41,020 bases of DNA from Deltaproteobacteria bacterium (GTDB lineage: Bacteria > Myxococcota > B64-G9): assembly GCA_019314375.1 (NCBI GenBank), contig JAFCZJ010000025.1:1-41020 (forward strand). Direction: 5' to 3'. The notes beneath the pieces are model-generated. The model was not told the origin of the DNA, made no database searches, and was given only the letters and a program-made list of their open reading frames with translations. The position numbers and the translations under genes are program-made. Shown in pieces: positions 15,770-23,790 of this stretch. Every line of letters begins with the position of its first letter. Positions within the stretch are counted from its first letter, which is position 1.

Positions 15770-15785
15770 TTCCCCCCAGGGGGAA
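15770..15785. repeat. Perfect GC palindrome upstream of PLP enzyme
   Basis: TTCCCCC (15770-15776) and GGGGGAA (15779-15785) form 7-bp arms with a two-base centre, 83 bases before the PLP enzyme start and 74 bases before the divergent SDR start. A two-base loop is too tight for an RNA hairpin at full length, so a dimeric repressor site is more likely than a terminator. Confidence 0.4.
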
Positions 15786-15867
15786 AAATACCTAGACAAT
15801 TACACCGCAAGGTGGTGATAGAGAGGTGCCCAATGAATCGGGGGGATGAAACCAGGAGGAATACGAC

Positions 15868-17058
15868 ATGAGCCACGATCTGAAAAACGCAGGACAAGCG
15901 ACCCAAAACATTCACGCCGGCCAACATACGGATTGGACCACGGGATCGGTTGCGCCTCCTATCATTCAAACCTCCACGTTTGCCTTCAAGAACTGCGCCC
16001 AGGGCGCGGATCGTTTCGCTGGTCGGGAAGAAGGCTATATTTACACGCGCATGGGCAACCCCACCATCGCCCGGTTGGAAGAAGCCGTGTCCACGCTGGA
16101 AGGCGGCGCGGGCGGTCTGGCCACCGGATCGGGCATGGCGGCCTTGAATACCTGCTTGTTCGCCCTGCTCAACGCCGGTGACCATTTGGTGGGCACGCAT
16201 TCTCTCTATGGGCCTTCTCGCATGGTCATCGAGCGGGACTTTTCTCGATTCGGCGTGCAGTCGACTTTTGTGGACACCTCGGACCTGGACGCGGTGCGTG
16301 CGGCCATGCGGCCGGAGACCAAGCTGGTCTTCGTCGAGACGCCGGCCAACCCCACCATCGTGATGACCGATATCGCGGCTGTTGCGAAAATCGCCCATGA
16401 ACACGGGGCCCTGTTGTTGGTTGATAACACCTTCTGCAGCCCCATCATTCAGCGCCCTCTGGAGCTGGACGCCGACGTGGTCATGCATTCCATGACCAAG
16501 TTCATCAACGGTCACACGGATGTGGTGTCCGGCATGGTGATCCCGGGAAGCAAGGAACTGCTTGAGCGCATCCGTCCGGTGCATTATTTCCTGGGTGCTT
16601 GCATGGACCCCCATCAGGCCTGGCTGGTGCTCAGGGGATTTAAAACCCTCTCTTTGAGGGTCAAAGCCTGTCAGGAAAACGCCATTCAGGTGGCGCCTTG
16701 GCTCGAGTCCCATCCCAAGATCGAGTGGGTGCGTTTCCCCGGCCTGGAGAGTCATCCCCAGCACGCCTTGGCGAAAAAGCAAATGGATGGTCCGGGCGCG
16801 CTTATCTCTTTCGAAGTCAAGGGCGGACTTGAGGCCGGCACTCGATTTTTGGACAATGTGAAGCTTGCGACCCTGGCCGTATCTTTGGGCGGCATCGAGA
16901 CTTTGATCCAGCATCCGGCGAGCATGACCCATGCCGCCATGCCGGCCGACATGCGCCACAAGGCGGGCATCAGTGATGGTCTGGTGCGCATCAGTGTGGG
17001 CTGTGAGGACTTCGTAGACATCAAGACGGATCTGGAGCAGGCACTAAACCACGCCTAA
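15868..17058 (+). CDS. Cys/Met-metabolism PLP enzyme (methionine gamma-lyase-like)
   Basis: A 396-residue gamma-family PLP enzyme. The Schiff-base Lys is K211 in HSMTKFINGH; Y60 and R61 (YTRMGNPT) contact the cofactor phosphate of the partner subunit, D186 (VDNTF) the pyridine nitrogen, and Y114 (SLYG) stacks on the ring. Length and motifs fit methionine gamma-lyase, cystathionine gamma-synthase/lyase and O-acyl-homoserine sulfhydrylase alike. Methionine gamma-lyases typically have Cys after LYG (TLYGCT); here it is Pro (SLYGPS), so the precise reaction should be left open. AGGAGG lies eight bases before the ATG. Start spacing to the next gene (30 bases) suggests co-transcription with exonuclease III. 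Confidence 0.88.
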   Translation: MSHDLKNAGQATQNIHAGQHTDWTTGSVAPPIIQTSTFAFKNCAQGADRFAGREEGYIYTRMGNPTIARLEEAVSTLEGGAGGLATGSGMAALNTCLFALLNAGDHLVGTHSLYGPSRMVIERDFSRFGVQSTFVDTSDLDAVRAAMRPETKLVFVETPANPTIVMTDIAAVAKIAHEHGALLLVDNTFCSPIIQRPLELDADVVMHSMTKFINGHTDVVSGMVIPGSKELLERIRPVHYFLGACMDPHQAWLVLRGFKTLSLRVKACQENAIQVAPWLESHPKIEWVRFPGLESHPQHALAKKQMDGPGALISFEVKGGLEAGTRFLDNVKLATLAVSLGGIETLIQHPASMTHAAMPADMRHKAGISDGLVRISVGCEDFVDIKTDLEQALNHA

Positions 17059-17088
17059 AGAGGAATCCGTTCAAGAGGAGTCGCTGTC

Positions 17089-17850
17089 ATGCGTTGCGTG
17101 AGTTGGAACGTCAACGGCATTCGCGCCGTGCTGCGCAAGGGCATCGAGCCCTGGACCGCGGTGGACGGTGCGGATGTGGTGGCCCTGCAAGAAACCAAGG
17201 CCAGTCCGGAACAATTGACCGACGAGGTGCTTCGGCCCGCGGGATGGAAGAGCGTTTGGGCCTCCGCCGTCAAGAAGGGCTATTCCGGCACGGCACTTTA
17301 CTACCGGGGCAAACCGGACGAGATCATCGAAGGCATGGGCGTCGAAGCTTACGACGCCGAGGGGCGCTTTGTGGCCCTGCGTTTTGCCGAGCTGGTGGTC
17401 GTCAGCGCGTATTTTCCCAACAGTCAGGACAAAGGCAAGCGCCTGGATTACAAACTGGGCTTTTGCAAAGCCCTGGAAGACTGGCTGGCCAAGATGCAGC
17501 GCAAAAAGCGCGAGGTTTTGCTTTTGGGCGATTACAACATTGCCCATGAGCCCATCGATCTCGCCCGCCCCAAGCCCAACGAGGGCTCGCCCGGCTACCT
17601 GCCCGAAGAGCGAGCCTGGTTTTCTCGATACCTGGAGCTGGGATTCAGAGACGTCTTCCGCGAGAAGAACCCAAATCTAAAAGCCGCTTACACCTGGTGG
17701 AGTTTCCGCTCAGGTGCGCGAGCCCGCAACGTAGGATGGCGGCTCGACTACGCCACCACCACCCAAAAGCTCGGTGACCAGGTGCTCGACGTGGTGCACC
17801 ACCCGGAGATCATGGGTTCTGACCACTGTCCCTTACACGCTGATTTCTAA
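17089..17850 (+). CDS. xthA: Exodeoxyribonuclease III / AP endonuclease
   Basis: A 253-residue enzyme of the exonuclease III (EEP) family that cleaves 5' to abasic sites and trims 3' ends in base-excision repair. Catalytic residues are visible: Asn7 (WNVNG), Glu35 (LQETK), Tyr108 (AYFPN), Asp148 and Asn150 (LLGDYNIAH), and the C-terminal SDHCPL with Asp245 and His246. The length is typical. An AAGAGGAG sequence lies just upstream of the ATG. It ends nine bases before a long inverted repeat. Confidence 0.95.
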   Translation: MRCVSWNVNGIRAVLRKGIEPWTAVDGADVVALQETKASPEQLTDEVLRPAGWKSVWASAVKKGYSGTALYYRGKPDEIIEGMGVEAYDAEGRFVALRFAELVVVSAYFPNSQDKGKRLDYKLGFCKALEDWLAKMQRKKREVLLLGDYNIAHEPIDLARPKPNEGSPGYLPEERAWFSRYLELGFRDVFREKNPNLKAAYTWWSFRSGARARNVGWRLDYATTTQKLGDQVLDVVHHPEIMGSDHCPLHADF

Positions 17851-17858
17851 AGAGTAAA

Positions 17859-17927
17859 GAGGGGGACGTTGTTGCGTTATTCTCGTTATTCGAAGAATAA
17901 CGAGAATAACGCAACAACGTCCCCCTC
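17859..17927. repeat. Perfect inverted repeat, 33-bp arms with 3-base loop
   Basis: Arms 17859-17891 and 17895-17927 are perfectly complementary, with loop GAA at 17892-17894. The outer arms are GC-rich (GAGGGGGACG) and the inner part AT-rich (GTTATTC). It lies between convergent genes. No T-tract follows on either side, so it is not a typical Rho-independent terminator. The size and perfection fit a REP/REPIN-like or MITE-like element; I see no second copy in this window. Confidence 0.85.
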
Positions 17928-17935
17928 CTCATTGG

Positions 17936-20900
17936 CTAAAAAGCAGGGCAGTTCAGGGGTGTTGGCGGATCCTGGCAGACCCAGGCATCCGGACCGCGAA
18001 GCAAGGAAATATCCGCATCGCAATCTCCGGCATCGACGGCGCCGGGGCTTCCCGTTTCGTCCAGCAGGTTGTTGTCGTTGCTGCCACCATAGATTACCAC
18101 GTCAATCGGCACGGTGGATGCTGTGATCTCGGAGGCAGGCACATTGAACAGCGCCACGCCGTCAGCCGTGGACCCGCTGTTTTGAAGGTCAGGGCTGAAA
18201 TCCAAAGTCTGATCGTAGATTGGATTGCCGTTGCCCTCGTCGGCGTTGGGTCCGCCTGCGATAAAGCAAGAGAAGGGTGGAATCGTGCCCGCCAGCTGAT
18301 AGGTGCCGTAGGTGAAATCACTGCCGGCATAGCCCAGCGAATAGCCGCTGATATCGATGGGGTCTCCTGAGCCGTTGTAGAGTTGTACCCATTCGTATCC
18401 ATCGTCCGTGCTCGTGTGGTCGTAGTAGACTTGCGCTAAGAGGAGCCCGGTCACGGGAAAATCGACCACCTCGACCGTGGCTTCTTGCTCGTTGCCCTCC
18501 AGGCTCACCGTGATCGTCTCGCTGCCGGAGGAAGACAAGGAAGTGATCGGGATGTCCACCCCGAATTCGCCCTGCGGCACGGCGACGGTCGCAGGGACCG
18601 AGATGTGGGTCCCCGGAGCAGCCAAGACGCCAAGGGTTTCTCCCCCCGCCCGCGCGGGAATGTTCAAAGTGGCTGTCAGCGTGCCCGTTTCATTCATTCC
18701 GAGCGACATGGCCGCAGGACTCAAAGAGTCGATCAGCGGCAGCTCGCTTCCATCAAGCACCCGAACCTGAGCGGTGACATCGATTTCTTCAAGCGTTGCG
18801 GTGAGGGTCACGGGGGAGGCCGATGCACTGACGCCCGTTACCTGTATGGCCGCGCTTTCCATTCCTTCCAGAATAGTCACCGTCGGGGGGACCGTGAGCA
18901 GGGTGGGCTCGGAAGATTGAAGGCCAACCACCCTGTCACTCAAGGCGATGCCGGTGAGATGTACCCTGAGGCTCGGCAAGGGTTCGGCCGTTTGTCCCTC
19001 GTAGGCGAAGCTGAGATCGGGTGAAAAAGCGCTCAAAGAGGCTGGACCCGTGACGATGTCCCCAGCGTTTCGGGGCTCCAACTTGCTGTCTCCGTAGGTC
19101 CAGTGGAGGATACCTCTTATGATGGCGAAGGGGTCATTCAAGGCGGGAAGGGAGCCTGTGGAGAAAAGGAAATCACTTATCCACAGGGTGTTGTCCACCT
19201 GCCATTCATCGTACTCGGAATCGACCTGGGTCACGGTGACATCTCTGACCTCGCAGACCACGCCCTCCAATGCGTCGGCCCGACTCCCGCCCACAGCGAT
19301 TTCGGCCGGGGTTACAATTTCCGGATCGGGCGGGGGGTTGCCCTGGGTGACGAAGCCGAGATTCGATACGTCGTTGATCTCGATTTCTCCGTAGTAGTCA
19401 GCCACCGAGCCCTCGACATCCACCCGGTCTCCAGTCAATACGCTGCGGCTTGTATAGACGTAAATCCCGGACCAATCCACGCCGTTGTAATCGTTGTGGT
19501 CAACGGGCATTTGGGCGAAAAATCCTGTTTCACCGGATAATCCGGTGACCAGCACATCCAGGATTTCAACCTTGTCCCCAGGTGAATACACGCCGGTCTT
19601 GATGTCGTAGATCGTGGCCGGACAAGGCGCTCCGTCGGCGTTGGGGTAGTTTGGGCATGCGTCACAGGCGTCACCGATCCCATCTTCATCGGTATCGGTC
19701 TGTTGGCTGTCGTAGGCATCCGGGCAATTGTCCAGTTGGTTGGGGATGCCGTCGGCGTCCCGGTCGTTGGGATCGGGTTTGGGGCAGTCGGTCGGATCCG
19801 CGGCGTATGGGCAAGCATCACAGGCGTCCCCCGTGCCGTCTCCCTCCAGATCCCCCTGATCCGGATTAAAAATCAAGGCGCAGTTGTCTTCCACGTTCGG
19901 GATACCATCACCGTCGGAATCTTGAGCCGTCGGCTCTCCTGGCACATAAGCATTGCCCATGTCGCACCAATGGTGAGACTCGCAGTGGAAAAGCGGAAGC
20001 AGCGTATACAGGTACTCGTCTTCCGGAAGCGGATTGTCTTGGGCCTTGAGCTGATCCAGCTCGCCTTGCAAGAAGTTCAGGTAGTCGTCATAACGCCACT
20101 TTGTCACATCGGCGTCGCTTAAGGGCTGGGCGGGCTCTCCCGGCTCCTCTTTGACGCAGATGCGTTTGATGGTTCCGCAAACCTCGATGTTTTCACAGTA
20201 GGGATTGAACTCGATGTCGGGATTCAGGATGTTCGCGTCGCCGTAGAAGGCTTCACCGCCGATGAATACGGCTTGCACGTCGTCGGATTCCATCTGTATC
20301 ACCGATTCATAAGGGTATTCTCTGTCTCCATTAATGGCCATGACGTCGGCAAAATGGCCCGGCTCTAAAAATCCGATCAAGTCGTCGATTCTCATGACCC
20401 TGGCCGCTCCGGAGGTAATCATCGAGAGCAGATCTTTCGGCGAGAAGAACGATCCGTAATACTTGTTGTTGAGGTGGTCGGCGCATTTGAGTTCGGCAAG
20501 AAGATTCAGTGTGCCCGAGATGGTCCAGTCCGGGGCGAGCGCCACGGCAATTCCCATGTTCCAGATGGCCGACACGGGCGCGGTCACTCCATAGAGATCA
20601 ATATTCGTCTGAGGAGACCAGATGAAGGTAGCGCCGGAGGAAGCCATCAAGGCGATTTGCTGGCTGTCAAAAGAAACACCGTGGATGATGGTGGTCTTGT
20701 TGCCGAGTTGGCCATCGTCAATAAAAGCTTGAAACTCGTTGAAGGACTTGGTGTTGATTCCTTCGCAAAGATGCACGATGTATGACCTGAGCGAGGGATC
20801 GAGATTCTCGTAATCCGGTTTGTCGTAACAGTAGCTTTCAAGGGGAAAAACACATTCCGTGATGGCGCTATTCGCCAAACCCAACTGGTTTGCTTCCGGT

Positions 20901-21595
20901 CCCCGGTCCAGGTTGCGAACCCCGGTGAAGGTCGCTTCCTTAGAAGAACTCTTGTGTACTGCGGTCGTGCCACTCATGAGCAGCCGGAATTCCGAGTATC
21001 GATCGGGCACCTCCCCGTCCAGCTTTGCGTCATAGGCGTTGAAGGCATTGTCTAAGCGCCACTCGTCTCGGTGCTCGTAAAGAACGCCCTCATGCTTCCA
21101 GGGAGGGACGGTGTTGTAGGTCATGTGGTTGTGTGTGTCGATGAGTCCGGGCGTGATGATGTCGGCGCAAATCACCGTGGCCCCGGCAGCCTCTGCTTCA
21201 CCCGAGCAATCCTCTCCGACACACAGGATCCTGTGGGTGTTTCGGCTGATCAAGACTTCGCCGTTACAGATCAGGGTGTCAGGCGTCAGCAAGGTCCCTT
21301 TGAGCAAGGTGGCACCGTTGCTGCCTGCCTGAGGCGTGCAGGGCTCGAAAGTGACATCTTCACAGTTTTGTATTTCTGTTGTGGATTCGTCTCCACCTCC
21401 GTCCACCTCTCCATCAAGGCCCGCGTCCACCCCTGCATCCACCCCTGCGTCCAATCCTGCATCTACATCGGTACCACCGCTGTCTCCGCATCCAAGAAGA
21501 CCGGCGGACAGGCAAAGGCCACATGCCAGCGTGGCGAAGAAGCTTAGCCCTCCAGAGCATGCCAAACGGTTCTGAGAAGAGTGCTTGTTATTCAT
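17936..21595 (-). CDS. Surface lipoprotein: amidohydrolase with TSP3 repeats and lamin-tail domain
   Basis: A 1219-residue lipoprotein. The lipobox LLGC puts the acylated Cys at 36, followed by an Asp/Ala/Gly-rich linker (43-68). Residues about 95-455 are an amidohydrolase: DTHNHM gives metal ligands His155/His157, with His275 (VHLCEG), His305 (IIHGVS) and Asp356 (APDWT). Two thrombospondin type 3 Ca-binding repeats follow (559-597 and 611-648, DxDGDGxxDxxDNC style), then an OB-fold-like beta region (661-850), beta-sandwich-like segments (860-1045) and a C-terminal lamin-tail domain (about 1047-1150; EWVQLYN). It should sit on the outer membrane surface and hydrolyse an amide or cyclic amidine substrate. 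ATG 21595 overlaps the upstream Usp-like stop (ATGA). Confidence 0.9.
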   Translation of the reverse strand: MNNKHSSQNRLACSGGLSFFATLACGLCLSAGLLGCGDSGGTDVDAGLDAGVDAGVDAGLDGEVDGGGDESTTEIQNCEDVTFEPCTPQAGSNGATLLKGTLLTPDTLICNGEVLISRNTHRILCVGEDCSGEAEAAGATVICADIITPGLIDTHNHMTYNTVPPWKHEGVLYEHRDEWRLDNAFNAYDAKLDGEVPDRYSEFRLLMSGTTAVHKSSSKEATFTGVRNLDRGPEANQLGLANSAITECVFPLESYCYDKPDYENLDPSLRSYIVHLCEGINTKSFNEFQAFIDDGQLGNKTTIIHGVSFDSQQIALMASSGATFIWSPQTNIDLYGVTAPVSAIWNMGIAVALAPDWTISGTLNLLAELKCADHLNNKYYGSFFSPKDLLSMITSGAARVMRIDDLIGFLEPGHFADVMAINGDREYPYESVIQMESDDVQAVFIGGEAFYGDANILNPDIEFNPYCENIEVCGTIKRICVKEEPGEPAQPLSDADVTKWRYDDYLNFLQGELDQLKAQDNPLPEDEYLYTLLPLFHCESHHWCDMGNAYVPGEPTAQDSDGDGIPNVEDNCALIFNPDQGDLEGDGTGDACDACPYAADPTDCPKPDPNDRDADGIPNQLDNCPDAYDSQQTDTDEDGIGDACDACPNYPNADGAPCPATIYDIKTGVYSPGDKVEILDVLVTGLSGETGFFAQMPVDHNDYNGVDWSGIYVYTSRSVLTGDRVDVEGSVADYYGEIEINDVSNLGFVTQGNPPPDPEIVTPAEIAVGGSRADALEGVVCEVRDVTVTQVDSEYDEWQVDNTLWISDFLFSTGSLPALNDPFAIIRGILHWTYGDSKLEPRNAGDIVTGPASLSAFSPDLSFAYEGQTAEPLPSLRVHLTGIALSDRVVGLQSSEPTLLTVPPTVTILEGMESAAIQVTGVSASASPVTLTATLEEIDVTAQVRVLDGSELPLIDSLSPAAMSLGMNETGTLTATLNIPARAGGETLGVLAAPGTHISVPATVAVPQGEFGVDIPITSLSSSGSETITVSLEGNEQEATVEVVDFPVTGLLLAQVYYDHTSTDDGYEWVQLYNGSGDPIDISGYSLGYAGSDFTYGTYQLAGTIPPFSCFIAGGPNADEGNGNPIYDQTLDFSPDLQNSGSTADGVALFNVPASEITASTVPIDVVIYGGSNDNNLLDETGSPGAVDAGDCDADISLLRGPDAWVCQDPPTPLNCPAF

Positions 21596-22047
21596 GGTGT
21601 TATTACCTCCATGCCCGCGGCTTCCAGGCTGTCGACGATCTTTTGCATGTGGCTGTCTTCTCGTTGCATGGTGCCGGGTGCGCGGACTGCCTGGCCCAGC
21701 AGCACCACGGTGGCGTTTATTTCGTCGGCCACTTCCCGGATGACTTGCGTCATCTCTCCTTCCCGGACTACGCATTCTACCTCGCTTACACCCCTGTTGC
21801 GGGCTTTTTCCGCCAGCACATGCAAGGTGAACTCACCCGTTTCAGCCAATTCGTCAGCCATGATTTTGACTCGAGCCACGGTGGCCAGACCGAGAAAATC
21901 AAGATCCACAATGTAGAGCAGGTACAAGGGTGCTGACAAGGTCTGGGCCAACTCGATGGCCTTGTCCACCGTGGGGGCGCTGGATTTGCCACCACGAACA
22001 GGGCAAAGGATTCGCTGCCGGCTGTCATTTTCTGTTTTGTTTTCCAT
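21592..22047 (-). CDS. UspA-like universal stress domain protein
   Basis: A 151-residue single-domain protein with the Usp fold pattern: RILCPVRGGKSSAPTVDKAIELAQTLSAPLYLLYIVD at the start and ATVVLLGQAVRAPG near the end. The ATP-binding G-x2-G-x9-G(S/T) motif of nucleotide-binding Usps is not recognisable (GQAVRAPGTMQRED), so it may not bind ATP. ATG 22047 lies inside the 3' end of the transporter gene (stop 22070), and its stop overlaps the lipoprotein start. Usp domains beside transporters often act as regulatory subunits, which is the likeliest role by position. Confidence 0.75.
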   Translation of the reverse strand: MENKTENDSRQRILCPVRGGKSSAPTVDKAIELAQTLSAPLYLLYIVDLDFLGLATVARVKIMADELAETGEFTLHVLAEKARNRGVSEVECVVREGEMTQVIREVADEINATVVLLGQAVRAPGTMQREDSHMQKIVDSLEAAGMEVITP

Positions 22048-22069
22048 TTTCACTTTGTCTTCCTGCCGG

Positions 22070-23788
22070 TTATTCCAAGACGTAATAGCGAAACAACAAC
22101 CAGGCAAAAGCCAGGGTGACGGTGATCAAGAGGGCAGGGAAGCCGACCTTGAAGAATCGCGCAAAGCTGATGGGATGGCCCGAGCGCTCGGCGATGCCCG
22201 AGGTGACCAGGTTGGCTGAAGCCCCGATGAGCGAGCCGTTGCCGCCCATGGCCGCGCCCACCGCCAGGCAAAAATACAGACTTTCAGCCGGCGCGTCCGG
22301 GATTTGCGCTGTTAAGTAGGCGACGACCGGGAGCATGGTGGCGGTGAAGGGGATGTTGGGGATGACGGTGGAGATCAAAGCCGCCATGAAAGTGATGACC
22401 AACATGCCCAGAAACAGGTTCTCGCCCACCAGCGCACCAGCCCCGGAGGCGATGAGATCGATGAATCCCACCTCTTGTAAGGCCCCCACCGCCATGAACA
22501 AGGTGAGGAAAAACACCAGCGTGGTCCAGTCCACCGCCTCGATCATCTCTTCGACGTTCGGGCGAATCCAGACCAGCAGGCTGGTGGCACCCATGAGCGC
22601 GATGACCGCCGGGGGCATGTGGAGGTGCTCGCCGAACAGAAACAAGACAAGCATGCCCAAGCCCACCCAGCCGGATTTTTTCAGATGCCCAGGCTGCGCG
22701 ATGACGGCCCCCTTTTCGAGGCGGTCGTGCAACTCTTCGCTTACACGGCCTGCTTGTTCTTTGAAGGTCTTTCGGTAGATGAACAGGCAGTAGCCGACCA
22801 GCCCGCCCAGGGCCAGCAAGACGCCAGGGGTCAGGTTGATCAAGAACTGGCTGAAAGAGATGCCCGAATAAGAGGCGATGAGAATGTTGGTGGGCGTACC
22901 CACCATGGTGGACAGGCCGCCCACGTTCGCCGCCATGACCTCGGGCATCAGCAAGACCAAGGGATCTGTGTCCATGGCCAGCGCGATGCGGATGGTGATG
23001 GGCGTCATCAGCAACATGGTGGTGACGTTGTCCAAGATCGCAGAACTGACCGCCGTGATGGCCATCAGAATCAACATCAGCAACCACAGTTTTCCCTTGG
23101 ATTTCTTGAAGGCGAAAAAGGCCAGCCAGCGGAAGACCCCCGTGCCTTCCACCACGGCGATGACGATCATCATGCCCATGATCAGAAAGATCACGTTCCA
23201 GTCGATGGAGCCCACCGCCTCGCCGAAGCCGAAGACGATGAGATCGGTGTTGAACATGTGCCCCACGGCACTCATGGCAAGCAGCAGGGAAGCCCCCAGC
23301 AAGGCGGCCAGGGCATTGTGCATGGGCGTTGCGGCAATGAGAAACATCATGAAGGCGAAGATCACCAGGGTAATCCAAAAAGCCGCCGTCTTGCGCCGCT
23401 CCACCTTGACCTGTCCGATACAAAAAGCCTCGCCCCCGGCAAGCCGGCTCACGGTCTCCTGGCTGAGCTCGACCATCTTGACCGAAAAATGACGCCGTTC
23501 AAGCTTCAAGGTCCAGACCGTCTTGTCGAGGCTCACCTTGCTCATGTCCAGGACAAACCAGCCATCTGAATGGCTGTGGGTCTGGAACTCTGTTTCCTCG
23601 GCCCCGCGCCAAAGCTTGACCTGCATGTTTTTGATGGGCATGCCCTGGGGGTTGACCGCTTGACCAACCAGGACATTTCCGCCCTGTTGCGGCTGGGCGG
23701 ATGCGGTCGAGGCCAAGAGCAAGGACAAAAAAACGATGACCATGCTGAGGCGAATGGGGTTGACCTGCTGTTTTCGCGTTGATTCCAT
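22070..23788 (-). CDS. Ion-transporter-superfamily permease with secreted N-terminal domain
   Basis: A 572-residue protein. Residues 1-31 are a signal peptide (VFLSLLLASTASA), 36-130 form a small beta-sandwich domain of the carboxypeptidase-regulatory/CNA-B kind (GQAVNPQGMPIKNMQVKLWRG), and 135-572 are the IT-superfamily membrane domain shared by ArsB, NhaD, CitM and SLC13 proteins, about 11 helices in two inverted repeats. The two hairpin signatures are NVGGLSTMVGTPTNILIA and GGNGSLIGASANLVTSG. The substrate (anion, dicarboxylate or Na/H exchange) is not readable. The periplasmic domain fusion is unusual. It starts two bases after the SecA-like stop and overlaps the Usp-like start. Confidence 0.85.
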   Translation of the reverse strand: MESTRKQQVNPIRLSMVIVFLSLLLASTASAQPQQGGNVLVGQAVNPQGMPIKNMQVKLWRGAEETEFQTHSHSDGWFVLDMSKVSLDKTVWTLKLERRHFSVKMVELSQETVSRLAGGEAFCIGQVKVERRKTAAFWITLVIFAFMMFLIAATPMHNALAALLGASLLLAMSAVGHMFNTDLIVFGFGEAVGSIDWNVIFLIMGMMIVIAVVEGTGVFRWLAFFAFKKSKGKLWLLMLILMAITAVSSAILDNVTTMLLMTPITIRIALAMDTDPLVLLMPEVMAANVGGLSTMVGTPTNILIASYSGISFSQFLINLTPGVLLALGGLVGYCLFIYRKTFKEQAGRVSEELHDRLEKGAVIAQPGHLKKSGWVGLGMLVLFLFGEHLHMPPAVIALMGATSLLVWIRPNVEEMIEAVDWTTLVFFLTLFMAVGALQEVGFIDLIASGAGALVGENLFLGMLVITFMAALISTVIPNIPFTATMLPVVAYLTAQIPDAPAESLYFCLAVGAAMGGNGSLIGASANLVTSGIAERSGHPISFARFFKVGFPALLITVTLAFAWLLFRYYVLE

Positions 23789-23790
23789 TA

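Noticed and set aside
15718..16959. Minus-strand open frame (413 codons) opposite the PLP enzyme gene
   Set aside because: The plus strand has an intact PLP enzyme with catalytic Lys and a good ribosome site; the antisense product has no recognisable features.
17859..17927. The long hairpin as an ordinary Rho-independent terminator
   Set aside because: No T-tract follows the stem on either strand, and 33 perfect pairs is far longer than needed.
21400..21470. Short repeated units resembling a repeat array in the lipoprotein gene
   Set aside because: They encode the Val-Asp-Ala-Gly linker after the lipobox; there are no spacers, so this is not a CRISPR array.
22284..23423. Second minus-strand open frame (379 codons) inside the permease gene
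   Set aside because: It is the same DNA in another frame; the product is a His/Gly/Arg-rich string, whereas the permease frame shows membrane helices and signatures.
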